In this document: piece after piece, positions 1-7,351 of the stretch
Layout: every line of letters begins with the position of its first letter
How positions within the stretch are numbered: position 1 is the first letter of the stretch
The notes under the pieces: generated by a model
What the model was told of the DNA's origin: nothing
Databases searched by the model: none
The model's input: only the letters and a program-made list of their open reading frames with translations
Translations under genes and position numbers: made by a program
Assembly (NCBI GenBank): GCA_029058745.1
Contig: JAIDXM010000031.1
Span: 1 to 64,000 of the forward strand
Source of the DNA: Muribaculaceae bacterium
Lineage (GTDB): Bacteria; Bacteroidota; Bacteroidia; Bacteroidales; Muribaculaceae
Direction of reading: 5' to 3'
DNA: 64,000 nt

Positions 1-2
1 CC

Positions 3-59
3 GGATGGGATAATGACTACCTGCTATATGCCTTAAAAAGTTTTGACGTTATTAAAAAT
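3..59 (+). pseudogene. Out-of-frame N-terminal fragment of the VWA-domain gene
   Basis: Read in frame 3 from the window edge, these bases encode a peptide beginning GWDNDYLLYALKSFDVIKN before a TAA at 60-62. Its position and pattern fit the strand of a VWA domain that normally precedes the conserved GCTxLLDAxG segment, which is in frame 2 just downstream. The switch would fall at the A-rich run around 54-58. This suggests either a true frameshift or a sequencing error in a gene that starts left of the window. The fragment is short, so this rests on a remembered family pattern and not on an alignment. Confidence 0.35.
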
Positions 60-88
60 TAAGATGCGTCAGCCCTGAGGTAAAAAAT

Positions 89-535
89 ATGGACACTGAC
101 ACATATCGCCCTTTCGGATGTACTCCCCTTCTTGATGCAGTAGGATCAACACTTGCCGACATTCGGGCAGTGGCTTCAACATATGAGGATGCAACCGGAA
201 TCGTGACAATCATTACTGACGGAGAAGAGAACTCTTCAACCGATTATACATATGAAATGGTTGCAACCATGATTTCTCAACTAAAGGAGCTTGGCTGGAC
301 TTTCAATTTCATAGGCACCAACATAGATGTGGATATGGTTGCGAAGAAAATGAAAATCGACAATACCATGGCCTTCCATGCCTCTGAAGATGGAACCGCC
401 GATATGTGGAAAACATTAGGAGCCAATATTATAGAACATGAAGACAAAAGAGTGAGGAATGAAATGGCGAATCCATCTTTTTCAAAAATGGATAGAATAG
501 AAATAAGACGAAAGATCGCCCAAAAGTTCTTCTAA
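89..535 (+). CDS. von Willebrand factor A domain protein (N-terminally incomplete)
   Basis: The 148-residue ORF covers the C-terminal two thirds of a cytosolic VWA domain. It has the second MIDAS element (FGCTPLLDAVG, residues 9-19) and the third (TIITDGEENSS, about 40-50), followed by a Rossmann-like GWTFNFIGTNID segment. The first MIDAS motif, DxSxS, which should precede these, is absent. The open frame continues upstream of the ATG to a stop at 53-55, with VSPEVKN before MDTDTY, so the ATG at 89 is probably internal to the original gene. Proteins of this type are usually 200-230 residues and bind divalent metal; their role in Bacteroidales is not defined. It is probably a remnant, or a frameshifted gene, and may not be functional. 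Confidence 0.6.
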   Translation: MDTDTYRPFGCTPLLDAVGSTLADIRAVASTYEDATGIVTIITDGEENSSTDYTYEMVATMISQLKELGWTFNFIGTNIDVDMVAKKMKIDNTMAFHASEDGTADMWKTLGANIIEHEDKRVRNEMANPSFSKMDRIEIRRKIAQKFF

Positions 536-743
536 TAAGGAGCCTTATTTCCAAACAGCAACTAACAACACATTTATCAACGGATACGGAATTATGAGAG
601 TGAGATTAACTTCGGATGTAAAGGAATAATGCGCTGACATTATGACGATAATACGAAGTGGAGATTGCCGTAGAAATCAGTAGTCATATGATTATCTGTT
701 GTCAGTAGCCACTTATATAAAATATTGACTTTCCATTTTCCAC
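536..743. other. Intergenic stretch with no supported gene
   Basis: No convincing gene is visible. A plus-strand reading from the ATG at 594 gives MRVRLTSDVKE and then continues past in-frame TAA and TAG stops with fairly protein-like residues, which could be the relic of a decayed gene. That is too weak to annotate as one. Confidence 0.4.
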
Positions 744-779
744 GAGACCTGCCTGAATCAGAAGAATACGGCAGGTCTC
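744..779 (+). terminator. Hairpin after the VWA gene region
   Basis: A perfect 10-bp stem (GAGACCTGCC at 744-753, its complement at 770-779) with a 16-nt loop is followed by ACTTTCTTTG. It is a likely factor-independent terminator for rightward transcription. Confidence 0.55.
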
Positions 780-823
780 ACTTTCTTTGCCGGATAATGC
801 GGAAATAACAATTGCATAAACAG

Positions 824-856
824 ACAGGGATGCGGACTATTGTTCCGCATCCCTGT
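824..856 (-). terminator. Terminator hairpin of the rhamnose operon
   Basis: A perfect 13-bp stem (824-836 with 844-856) encloses a 7-nt loop. It lies about 60 bp beyond the GH105 stop codon. On the minus strand it is followed by a T-rich stretch (TCTGTTTATG), which suits termination of the leftward operon. Confidence 0.65.
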
Positions 857-914
857 AAGTTGACAATAACCGCTGTCAACAAGTGACTTCCTCGATTACA
901 GTCCAGATTTGTTA

Positions 915-2339
915 TCAGTGTTTGATTTCCATAGCCTTTCCATTCTCATCAAGAGAGAAAATGGGAGTAGTGGCTTCAGGATCCACCTTATAATAGTGGA
1001 CAGCACTGTCGTTGACTCTGGGATTGAAGTTCTTAAGCATCTTTACTATCTCACTTCCAGCCCAAATCACAGGGCCATAGCCATGTGCAGCCTTTACGCT
1101 TACCGGACGATAGTAATAATAGGTAGGCTCAAATCCCATGCCGGTCCCTACACAAACATCCTCAACCTCTCCTTTCTGATTGATTTTAGTTGAGACGGCT
1201 TCCCAGGCAAGCTGGGCAACCGGACCATACACTGTCGGGTCAAGCCATCCCTGATTTACACCATGCGCGATGGCATATGCAAAAATCGCGGTTGCCGATG
1301 TCTCCGGATATGAATCATTGCGGTCAAGGAGCTGATGCCAGAAGCCATCCTTGTTCTGGAGATTGGCAAGGCTCTTCACATGCTTACGATAGATATCCAT
1401 AATCTTGGCACGGTTAGGATTGCTCTCGGGGATTACGTCCAAAAGCTGGCTCATTGTAAGAATGGCCCAACCGTTAGCCCTGCCCCATGCCATCTCCGGC
1501 TCTGCGTCAAGACCCTCTACATATCCGTGGCGGAAGAAATTCTTTTCCGGAATCCACATTCTGTCAATCATCTTCACCGCAGTCTCAGCAGCGTCATTGA
1601 TATACTTCTGGTCACCCGTAAATTGAGTTCTGGTGGCCATGGCAGGAAGTGCCATAAACATATCATCGAGCCATACTGCATTGTGATGAGGACGGTTACG
1701 TGCGATGGTTCCGTCAGGAAGGCGTAGAGTCTTGGTATCTACTATATTGTAATAACGCTCTATGATATCCTTAATCTGAAGGGTGGAATCCGACATATAC
1801 GCACGCATAAACGCCGCAGACATAGCGCCTGCGTCATCAAGGGACGCGGGTGCTATCACCTGACGCATCTGGCCATCCTGCTTCCCGGTACGTTTTGCAA
1901 GCTCCTCAAAAGCCGGAGCAACCTTACCAAGGAACGACACACGGTCTATGACATAATCACGATACTTTGTGTCGTCAAGGGTCTTAGCCGCATCGAGAAG
2001 TGCCATGTACATCACCGCCCATTCGTAGCTTGTAAGACGGTAAGTGCCCTGATTCAGCAACGCACTGTCGGGAAGTTGCTCAAGATTTTCGACAGTGTTT
2101 CCATCTCTGTCAACCACTTTTGCCGGGGTCACATTATCGATATAGGCGAACACCCTGTCGATATCAGCCTTCACAGAATCAGGCGACAACTCTCCGTAAG
2201 GAGTGACATAGTCCGGTTTTAGCAGATGAAGCGGTGTCTTTGAATCGTTGATTTCATCTTCCGCCGAGTTCCCGCCGGTAGTGTTTCCACACCCGGTGAG
2301 AACAAGGCCAATCATCATAAATGAACAGAATTTCTTCAT
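915..2339 (-). CDS. GH105/GH88-type unsaturated rhamnogalacturonyl hydrolase, lipoprotein
   Basis: This 474-residue protein is a likely (alpha/alpha)6-barrel hydrolase that removes the 4,5-unsaturated galacturonyl residue left at the end of rhamnogalacturonan fragments by polysaccharide lyases. The N-terminus is a lipoprotein signal ending LVLTGC with the lipidated Cys at 17, so it should be anchored to a membrane, probably facing the periplasm or surface. HHNAVWLDDMFMALP (219-233) carries the Asp pair typical of YteR/YesR catalysis, and WGRANGW (285-291) is the second family hallmark. It is the last gene of the rhamnose operon, 6 bp after rhaD, which links release of rhamnose-containing oligosaccharides to rhamnose catabolism. 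The exact substrate is inferred from this neighbourhood. Confidence 0.85.
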   Translation of the reverse strand: MKKFCSFMMIGLVLTGCGNTTGGNSAEDEINDSKTPLHLLKPDYVTPYGELSPDSVKADIDRVFAYIDNVTPAKVVDRDGNTVENLEQLPDSALLNQGTYRLTSYEWAVMYMALLDAAKTLDDTKYRDYVIDRVSFLGKVAPAFEELAKRTGKQDGQMRQVIAPASLDDAGAMSAAFMRAYMSDSTLQIKDIIERYYNIVDTKTLRLPDGTIARNRPHHNAVWLDDMFMALPAMATRTQFTGDQKYINDAAETAVKMIDRMWIPEKNFFRHGYVEGLDAEPEMAWGRANGWAILTMSQLLDVIPESNPNRAKIMDIYRKHVKSLANLQNKDGFWHQLLDRNDSYPETSATAIFAYAIAHGVNQGWLDPTVYGPVAQLAWEAVSTKINQKGEVEDVCVGTGMGFEPTYYYYRPVSVKAAHGYGPVIWAGSEIVKMLKNFNPRVNDSAVHYYKVDPEATTPIFSLDENGKAMEIKH

Positions 2340-2345
2340 CGGTCC

Positions 2346-3155
2346 TTATTTTGGAAGGTTGAAGGCTACTGTCATCTCTTTCATCTGCTCGTCGCTCATG
2401 CCATCAGGTTCAAAACCCATGTTTTTGGCACAGATATAAATCTGGGCAGACTTATTAAGCACATCGATCTGGTCAAAAGCGTTCATGATGTCAGTATCTA
2501 CTGCAAACACTCCGTGCTTCTCCCAAATTGTCACATCGTAGTCTCCGAGCTCCTTGATAGTAGCCTCTGCAAGCTCGTTGGAGCCGGGAAGCTGATAAGG
2601 GATTATGCCAAGTCCTCGCGGACAGAATGCCTTCGTCTCGGGAATCATACTCCAAAGAAGACGGGTTGCCACATCCTTTTCAAGATACTTCTTGCAATGG
2701 GTCATTGCCACAAGCTCGATAGGATGGGTATGAAGAGATGCCTTATAGTTGGAACCCTTACCTATAAGATAATTGTGTACCGAGAGATGTGACGGAAGCT
2801 CAGAGGTGGGTTTCACCGGATTGTCAGCTATAATCTCATAGCTTGCACAGTCATCGAGGATACGGATTACAGAGCCGTTCTCCATAGGCCAGCGGGCAAG
2901 GTCACGCATACGCTTGTTGGTGCCCTTGCAATAGAAATAGCACCCTTTAAGATTTGGCAATGTAACACCGATAGGATAAACCGGACTGATGGCCGGCATA
3001 TTCCTGATTTCATCAGTTACATGTTCTGTAATATTAACGGTGATATTCCCACCGTTACGCTCAGCCCAGCCTTTTTGCCAAAGATAGCCGGCGGCTTCAG
3101 CCACCTGTGCCACATCATAAGCAAGACCGGGATTGTTATCAAGAATTGAAGACAT
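2346..3155 (-). CDS. rhaD: L-rhamnulose-1-phosphate aldolase
   Basis: This class II, zinc-dependent aldolase cleaves L-rhamnulose 1-phosphate into dihydroxyacetone phosphate and L-lactaldehyde, the last step of the cytosolic rhamnose pathway. The 269 residues match the roughly 274 of E. coli RhuA. Visible features are the phosphate-binding GGNITVN (35-41), the catalytic Glu in PTSELPSH (E119), the zinc ligands in LHTHP (H142, H144) and the third zinc His in WEKHG (H214). It lies between rhaT and the GH105 gene in one leftward operon. No lactaldehyde reductase or dehydrogenase is present in the window, so the fate of lactaldehyde is decided elsewhere. Confidence 0.95.
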   Translation of the reverse strand: MSSILDNNPGLAYDVAQVAEAAGYLWQKGWAERNGGNITVNITEHVTDEIRNMPAISPVYPIGVTLPNLKGCYFYCKGTNKRMRDLARWPMENGSVIRILDDCASYEIIADNPVKPTSELPSHLSVHNYLIGKGSNYKASLHTHPIELVAMTHCKKYLEKDVATRLLWSMIPETKAFCPRGLGIIPYQLPGSNELAEATIKELGDYDVTIWEKHGVFAVDTDIMNAFDQIDVLNKSAQIYICAKNMGFEPDGMSDEQMKEMTVAFNLPK

Positions 3156-3208
3156 GATGTTATTGTTATAAAATTAATTAAAAAAACTCAACCGTCAAAG
3201 TTGAAACC

Positions 3209-4243
3209 TTATCCGATGAGCTGAGGCAGAAAGCACGAGATGACAAGAACCACGATGCCAAGAACAAGCACCGAGATTGTCTTTGAGGAGCATCCCTTCC
3301 ACTCTTTGAGGATAATTCCCCAGATATTGGAAAACACCACATTAAGAGCCATTAGGATACAGAAAGACAGCGTCATCAACGTTGGGGAATCCTCAAGGAA
3401 TCCCTTCCCAAGAGCGAGTCCAAAGAACTGGCTATACCACAAGGCACCGGCTATCAGACAAAATATACAATTATTGACCCACACCGAACCTTTGGCATAG
3501 TCTCCCCACGTGCCATTCTTTTGATTCTGAACGAAGCAATACACAAGATTTGTAAAGAAACCTCCAAGAGTCACAAGGAAAGTGGCTGGAAGAGTCTTAT
3601 ACATATCGGGGGTGAGCTCTCCGAAATTGATATCCTTTCCAAACTCAAGACCTACATTAAAGCAACCGCTCATGAAGCCACAGAGCAGTGCGATACAAAG
3701 GCCTTTCGGGAAATTGAAATCCTTTACAGCAGCTTTCTTCTCCTCCTCACTCAGAGAGGCGGCTTTCATGGAACCGGCCACGCCGATAATGGCTATCCCG
3801 ACAAGAGTAACCACCACGCCGATAATCACAGAGAATGTGAGCTGCGACAGGGGATCATTCTCAGGAAAGAATATATTCAGGAAAACCGGGCCCATGATGG
3901 TGCCGAGTCCGGCACACGTGCCAAGGGCTATAGACTGTCCGAGTGCCACTCCAAGATAACGCATGGAAAGTCCAAAGGTAAGTCCGCCCACACCCCATAG
4001 CACACCGAAAAGTATCGTCATCCAGATATTGAAACTCTGGTCGGCCGTGAACAGCTCTCCCAGGGAATGCCCTTGCGGCACCGCAAGGAGCATTCCAAGA
4101 AACGGGAGTAAGAGCCATGCAAAGAAGCCCTGCACAATCCAATAGCTTTCCCAACTCCACTCTTTGATACGGTTGATGGGGACATAGCAACTCGACTGGC
4201 AGAATGCTCCTAATGCAATTATGATAAGTCCTATCAATATCAT
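3209..4243 (-). CDS. rhaT: L-rhamnose/proton symporter
   Basis: This is a 344-residue integral membrane protein with about ten hydrophobic helices, the same length as E. coli RhaT (344), which imports L-rhamnose with a proton. Recognisable stretches are the N-terminal GLIIIALGAFCQSSCYVPI, the YWIVQGFFAWLLLP helix and GVLWGVGGLTFGLSMRYLG. Its start overlaps the rhaA stop by 4 bp (ATG within 4240-4243), so translation is probably coupled. It would bring in rhamnose that has been freed by the operon's glycosidases. Confidence 0.94.
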   Translation of the reverse strand: MILIGLIIIALGAFCQSSCYVPINRIKEWSWESYWIVQGFFAWLLLPFLGMLLAVPQGHSLGELFTADQSFNIWMTILFGVLWGVGGLTFGLSMRYLGVALGQSIALGTCAGLGTIMGPVFLNIFFPENDPLSQLTFSVIIGVVVTLVGIAIIGVAGSMKAASLSEEEKKAAVKDFNFPKGLCIALLCGFMSGCFNVGLEFGKDINFGELTPDMYKTLPATFLVTLGGFFTNLVYCFVQNQKNGTWGDYAKGSVWVNNCIFCLIAGALWYSQFFGLALGKGFLEDSPTLMTLSFCILMALNVVFSNIWGIILKEWKGCSSKTISVLVLGIVVLVISCFLPQLIG

Positions 4244-5493
4244 CTCTTAGATGTTACGTCTTTCTCGTAGTTCTCGACTTCTGTGATATAAGTCTCTCCT
4301 ACAGGAACATTGTTCTGCATGCAGAACATGTCATAGACAGCGTTCCAAGGGAGATTCTTGCATTCCTCGAGAAGAGCGAGACGCTGGAACCTCTTGTCCT
4401 CAAGTTCATACTTGCGGAGTGTATCTGTCGGTTCGAGGAGTGCGCGGAGCATGCACTTCTGAGCGGCACGGCTACCGATTACATAAGCACCTATACGGTT
4501 CAATGTGCCATCGAAATAGTCAAGGCCATAATGAACACGGTTGAGAGCGCCGGCTCTGACAATCTCGCTGAAAAGATCCATTGTCGGATCGTCCATGATG
4601 GTCACATGGTCGGAGTCCCAACGGATAGGACGAGACACGTGGAGCATAAGTTCCGGAACAAACAGGAGCATCGCTGACACCTTGTCGGCTACACTCTCAG
4701 TAGGATGGAAGTGACCGGTGTCAAGAGTAATCATCATGTCATTCTTGGAAGCGTAAGAAGTATAAAAGTCGTTAGATCCTACAGTATAGCTCTCAAGACC
4801 GATACCGAAAACCTTGGACTCTACGCAATCCTTCATCCAGTCATACTTGTGCTCGAAAATCTGATCGAGAGAATCCTTGAGGAATTCACGATACATCAGA
4901 CGATTCACAGTGATGTCCTTGCTGCCGTCATGCACCCAGGTGTTCATGATACAGGGATCCTGCTGAGCCTCACCCATAGCCTGCGCGATGGCACGGCAAC
5001 GCTTTGAATGCTCAATCCAGAAATCACGGATTCCTTTGTCGGGATTTGAAAGTGAAAGGTCACCCGACTTGGGATGTGAGAATGAAGTGGAGTTGAAATC
5101 GAGCTTGATGTCATGCTCCTTACCCCAGTCAATCCAGCTCTGGAAATGCTCTACGCCACACTCGTCGCGGTCAACGAATTTACCACCGAAATCACCATAG
5201 ATTTCATGAAGGTTGAGACGATGCTTTCCGGGAATCAGAGACATCGCATAGAGAATGTCGGCACGGAGTTCATCGATGTTGCGAGCCTTGCCGGGATAGT
5301 TGCCGTTCACCTGTATGCCACCGGTGAGACCGCCATCGCGAGTCTCGAATCCTGCAACATCATCAGCCTGCCAGCAATGCACGCTGAGGTGGAAGTCCTG
5401 CATCTGTTTCAAAACGGCGTCGGTGTCAACACCGATTGCGGCATAACGCTCTTTGGCGATTTCATATGCCTTCTTGATCATTTCGTTGTTCAT
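4240..5493 (-). CDS. rhaA: L-rhamnose isomerase
   Basis: This enzyme interconverts L-rhamnose and L-rhamnulose in the cytosol, using two divalent metal ions in a TIM barrel. The 417 residues match E. coli RhaA (419). Metal-site and substrate-site segments are recognisable: VHCWQADDVAGFE near residue 35, WVHDGSKDITVNR in the middle, and LDTGHFHPTE, which carries metal-binding Asp and His. The next upstream gene is rhaB, only 4 bp away, and the downstream gene rhaT overlaps by 4 bp. This tight packing supports one transcript. It is sometimes called rhaI in Bacteroidota. Confidence 0.95.
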   Translation of the reverse strand: MNNEMIKKAYEIAKERYAAIGVDTDAVLKQMQDFHLSVHCWQADDVAGFETRDGGLTGGIQVNGNYPGKARNIDELRADILYAMSLIPGKHRLNLHEIYGDFGGKFVDRDECGVEHFQSWIDWGKEHDIKLDFNSTSFSHPKSGDLSLSNPDKGIRDFWIEHSKRCRAIAQAMGEAQQDPCIMNTWVHDGSKDITVNRLMYREFLKDSLDQIFEHKYDWMKDCVESKVFGIGLESYTVGSNDFYTSYASKNDMMITLDTGHFHPTESVADKVSAMLLFVPELMLHVSRPIRWDSDHVTIMDDPTMDLFSEIVRAGALNRVHYGLDYFDGTLNRIGAYVIGSRAAQKCMLRALLEPTDTLRKYELEDKRFQRLALLEECKNLPWNAVYDMFCMQNNVPVGETYITEVENYEKDVTSKR

Positions 5494-5497
5494 AATA

Positions 5498-6922
5498 TCA
5501 GTTTGGAAAATAAGTTTTTGTTTCTGTTGATTTTATAGCTACACTACGCATGTCATCGAGTGTAGGGGCCTTGCCATCGGCCCGTAGTTGAACAAGGACA
5601 TTCCCGAGTGCGGTGCACTCTGTCGGACCTGCAACAACCGGCAATTTGGTATCGTCTGCAATAAATTGCATAAGGTAGGCATTGCGTGAACCGCCTCCTA
5701 TCACATGCAAACGATTCACCGGATGGTCGGAAAACTTCTTCAGTATATCCAACACCTCAGCCACTCTCGCCGCGAGGCTTCTGAACACAACTCGGACATA
5801 ATCGGCTACCGTTTCGGGAACCGATTGACCACTGTTCTGACAATAAACCCTTATCGCCTCTGTCATAGACTCCGGATTCGCAAATGAAGCGTCATCAGGA
5901 TTTATCAGGCTCTCACACGATGACTTCTCACACATGGCCACCAACTCAGAGATTTCCTTCGGAGCCTCCGGAAGTTCAGCGCGGCAACGCTCGAAAACCC
6001 AAAGGCCACAGATATTTTTCAAGAACCTTACAGTTCCGTCGATACCTCCTTCATTTGTGAAGTTATATTTGAAGCTATCCTCTGTTATGATTGGCTTGTC
6101 AGATTCTATTCCGAGCAACGACCATGTGCCACAGCTCAGATATGCATAGTCCGGATCCGGGGTCGGGACAGCAATGACAGCAGAAGCTGTGTCATGACCT
6201 GCAACCGCAACCACCGGAACATCTCCAAGCCCTGTGTACTGCTGAACCTCCTTTGTCAGACTTCCGATTACCGCACCTGGATTCACAAGCTTGCCAAACT
6301 TATCGATTGTCAAATCAAGTTTTGAGAGCAACTCGCCATCGAGTTCTCCGGTGTTAGGATTAAGAATCTGAGATGTGGAAGCGACCGTCGTCTCTGTGAC
6401 CGCATTCCCGGTCAGCATATAAGCGAGCGCATCAGGTATAAAGAGTATCTTGGAAGCGTTTTTTATCGCTGCCGCACCGTTTCTCTTCAGGGTGTGAAGT
6501 TGGAATAGTGTATTGAAATCCATAAACTGAATCCCTGTCTTGCCATACACCTCTTCGCGTGAAATCTCCTTGCAGAATTCATCTACGGCTCCTGCAGTGT
6601 GAGAGTCGCGATAACAATATGGCAGTCCGGCTATGGTGCCGTCTTCATTAAAATATGCCACGTCGCAACCCCAGGTGTCGATACCTATTGACTTCAATTC
6701 ACCGCCAAGCTCTTTCACCTTCTCTGCGGCCACCTTCATGCCTTCAAGAATCTCGCTGTAAAGTCCGGGGAGATTCCAGAAAATGTGTCCTCCGATTGGC
6801 AACATCGGATGTTTGAAACGAGTGAGTTCCTCCATCTCCACCTTTTCCCCATCATAGGAGGCGAGGATGGTTCTCCCGCTTGTGGCACCAAGGTCAACCG
6901 CCAGATAATATGATTTATTCAT
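5498..6922 (-). CDS. rhaB: L-rhamnulokinase
   Basis: This FGGY-family sugar kinase phosphorylates L-rhamnulose at O1 with ATP. The ATG at 6922 gives MNKSYYLAVDLGATSGR, in which DLGATSGR is the N-terminal phosphate-binding loop. A longer reading would begin at a TTG at 6985 and add 21 basic residues that overlap rhaM, so the ATG is preferred. The C-terminal half has VAGHDTASA, the substrate and catalytic Asp region, and HVIGGGSRNAYLMQFIAD, the adenosine motif. At 474 residues it is close to E. coli RhaB (489). It lies between rhaM and rhaA on the same strand. Confidence 0.94.
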   Translation of the reverse strand: MNKSYYLAVDLGATSGRTILASYDGEKVEMEELTRFKHPMLPIGGHIFWNLPGLYSEILEGMKVAAEKVKELGGELKSIGIDTWGCDVAYFNEDGTIAGLPYCYRDSHTAGAVDEFCKEISREEVYGKTGIQFMDFNTLFQLHTLKRNGAAAIKNASKILFIPDALAYMLTGNAVTETTVASTSQILNPNTGELDGELLSKLDLTIDKFGKLVNPGAVIGSLTKEVQQYTGLGDVPVVAVAGHDTASAVIAVPTPDPDYAYLSCGTWSLLGIESDKPIITEDSFKYNFTNEGGIDGTVRFLKNICGLWVFERCRAELPEAPKEISELVAMCEKSSCESLINPDDASFANPESMTEAIRVYCQNSGQSVPETVADYVRVVFRSLAARVAEVLDILKKFSDHPVNRLHVIGGGSRNAYLMQFIADDTKLPVVAGPTECTALGNVLVQLRADGKAPTLDDMRSVAIKSTETKTYFPN

Positions 6923-6981
6923 TATCGTCTTCTTTCTTTTAATGTCAGTATTCCGGATTAATGACCGGGATATGGATAGAT

Positions 6982-7299
6982 TCAATCAAGATGGAACACT
7001 TCCTTTATAGGAACCGTCACTGGGGAATTGTCGGGATTCACCTCCATGATTTCAGCCATATAGTCCCACCACTTGCGAGTTATCTCATCAGCGGCCTCGG
7101 CATCCTGAGAGTTGGAGTCGCCCTCCACCTCCTGATACCCAAACAATATGTTTGTGTCCTTATCCCAGAATATGGAATAGTTCTTTACGCCTGCATCGGC
7201 TATCTGCTTTTTCAATTCAGGCCACAGAGCAGCATGGCGCTTCTCATATTCTTCCTCAAATCCCGGTTTGAGATACATTTTGAATGCAAATCTTTTCAT
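6982..7299 (-). CDS. rhaM: L-rhamnose mutarotase
   Basis: This small 105-residue dimeric ferredoxin-like protein interconverts the alpha and beta anomers of L-rhamnose, so that the isomerase receives its preferred form. The family hallmark is the N-terminal MKRFAFKMYLKPG followed by EEYEKRHAALWPEL, with His22 at the position of the catalytic His of E. coli YiiL/RhaM. WDYMAEIM near the C-terminus is also typical. It lies between the GH2 gene (52 bp upstream) and rhaB, and no promoter of the local type is visible in front of it, so it is probably read from the GH2 promoter. Confidence 0.95.
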   Translation of the reverse strand: MKRFAFKMYLKPGFEEEYEKRHAALWPELKKQIADAGVKNYSIFWDKDTNILFGYQEVEGDSNSQDAEAADEITRKWWDYMAEIMEVNPDNSPVTVPIKEVFHLD

Positions 7300-7351
7300 T
7301 ATTATAAATGGTTTAGATTGGTTATTATTCGTGTTTCCAATTATATATTAT

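Noticed and set aside
594-720. Possible decayed ORF beginning MRVRLTSDVKE, with protein-like residues after in-frame stops
   Set aside because: Two in-frame stops and no recognised family; the resemblance to coding sequence is too weak.
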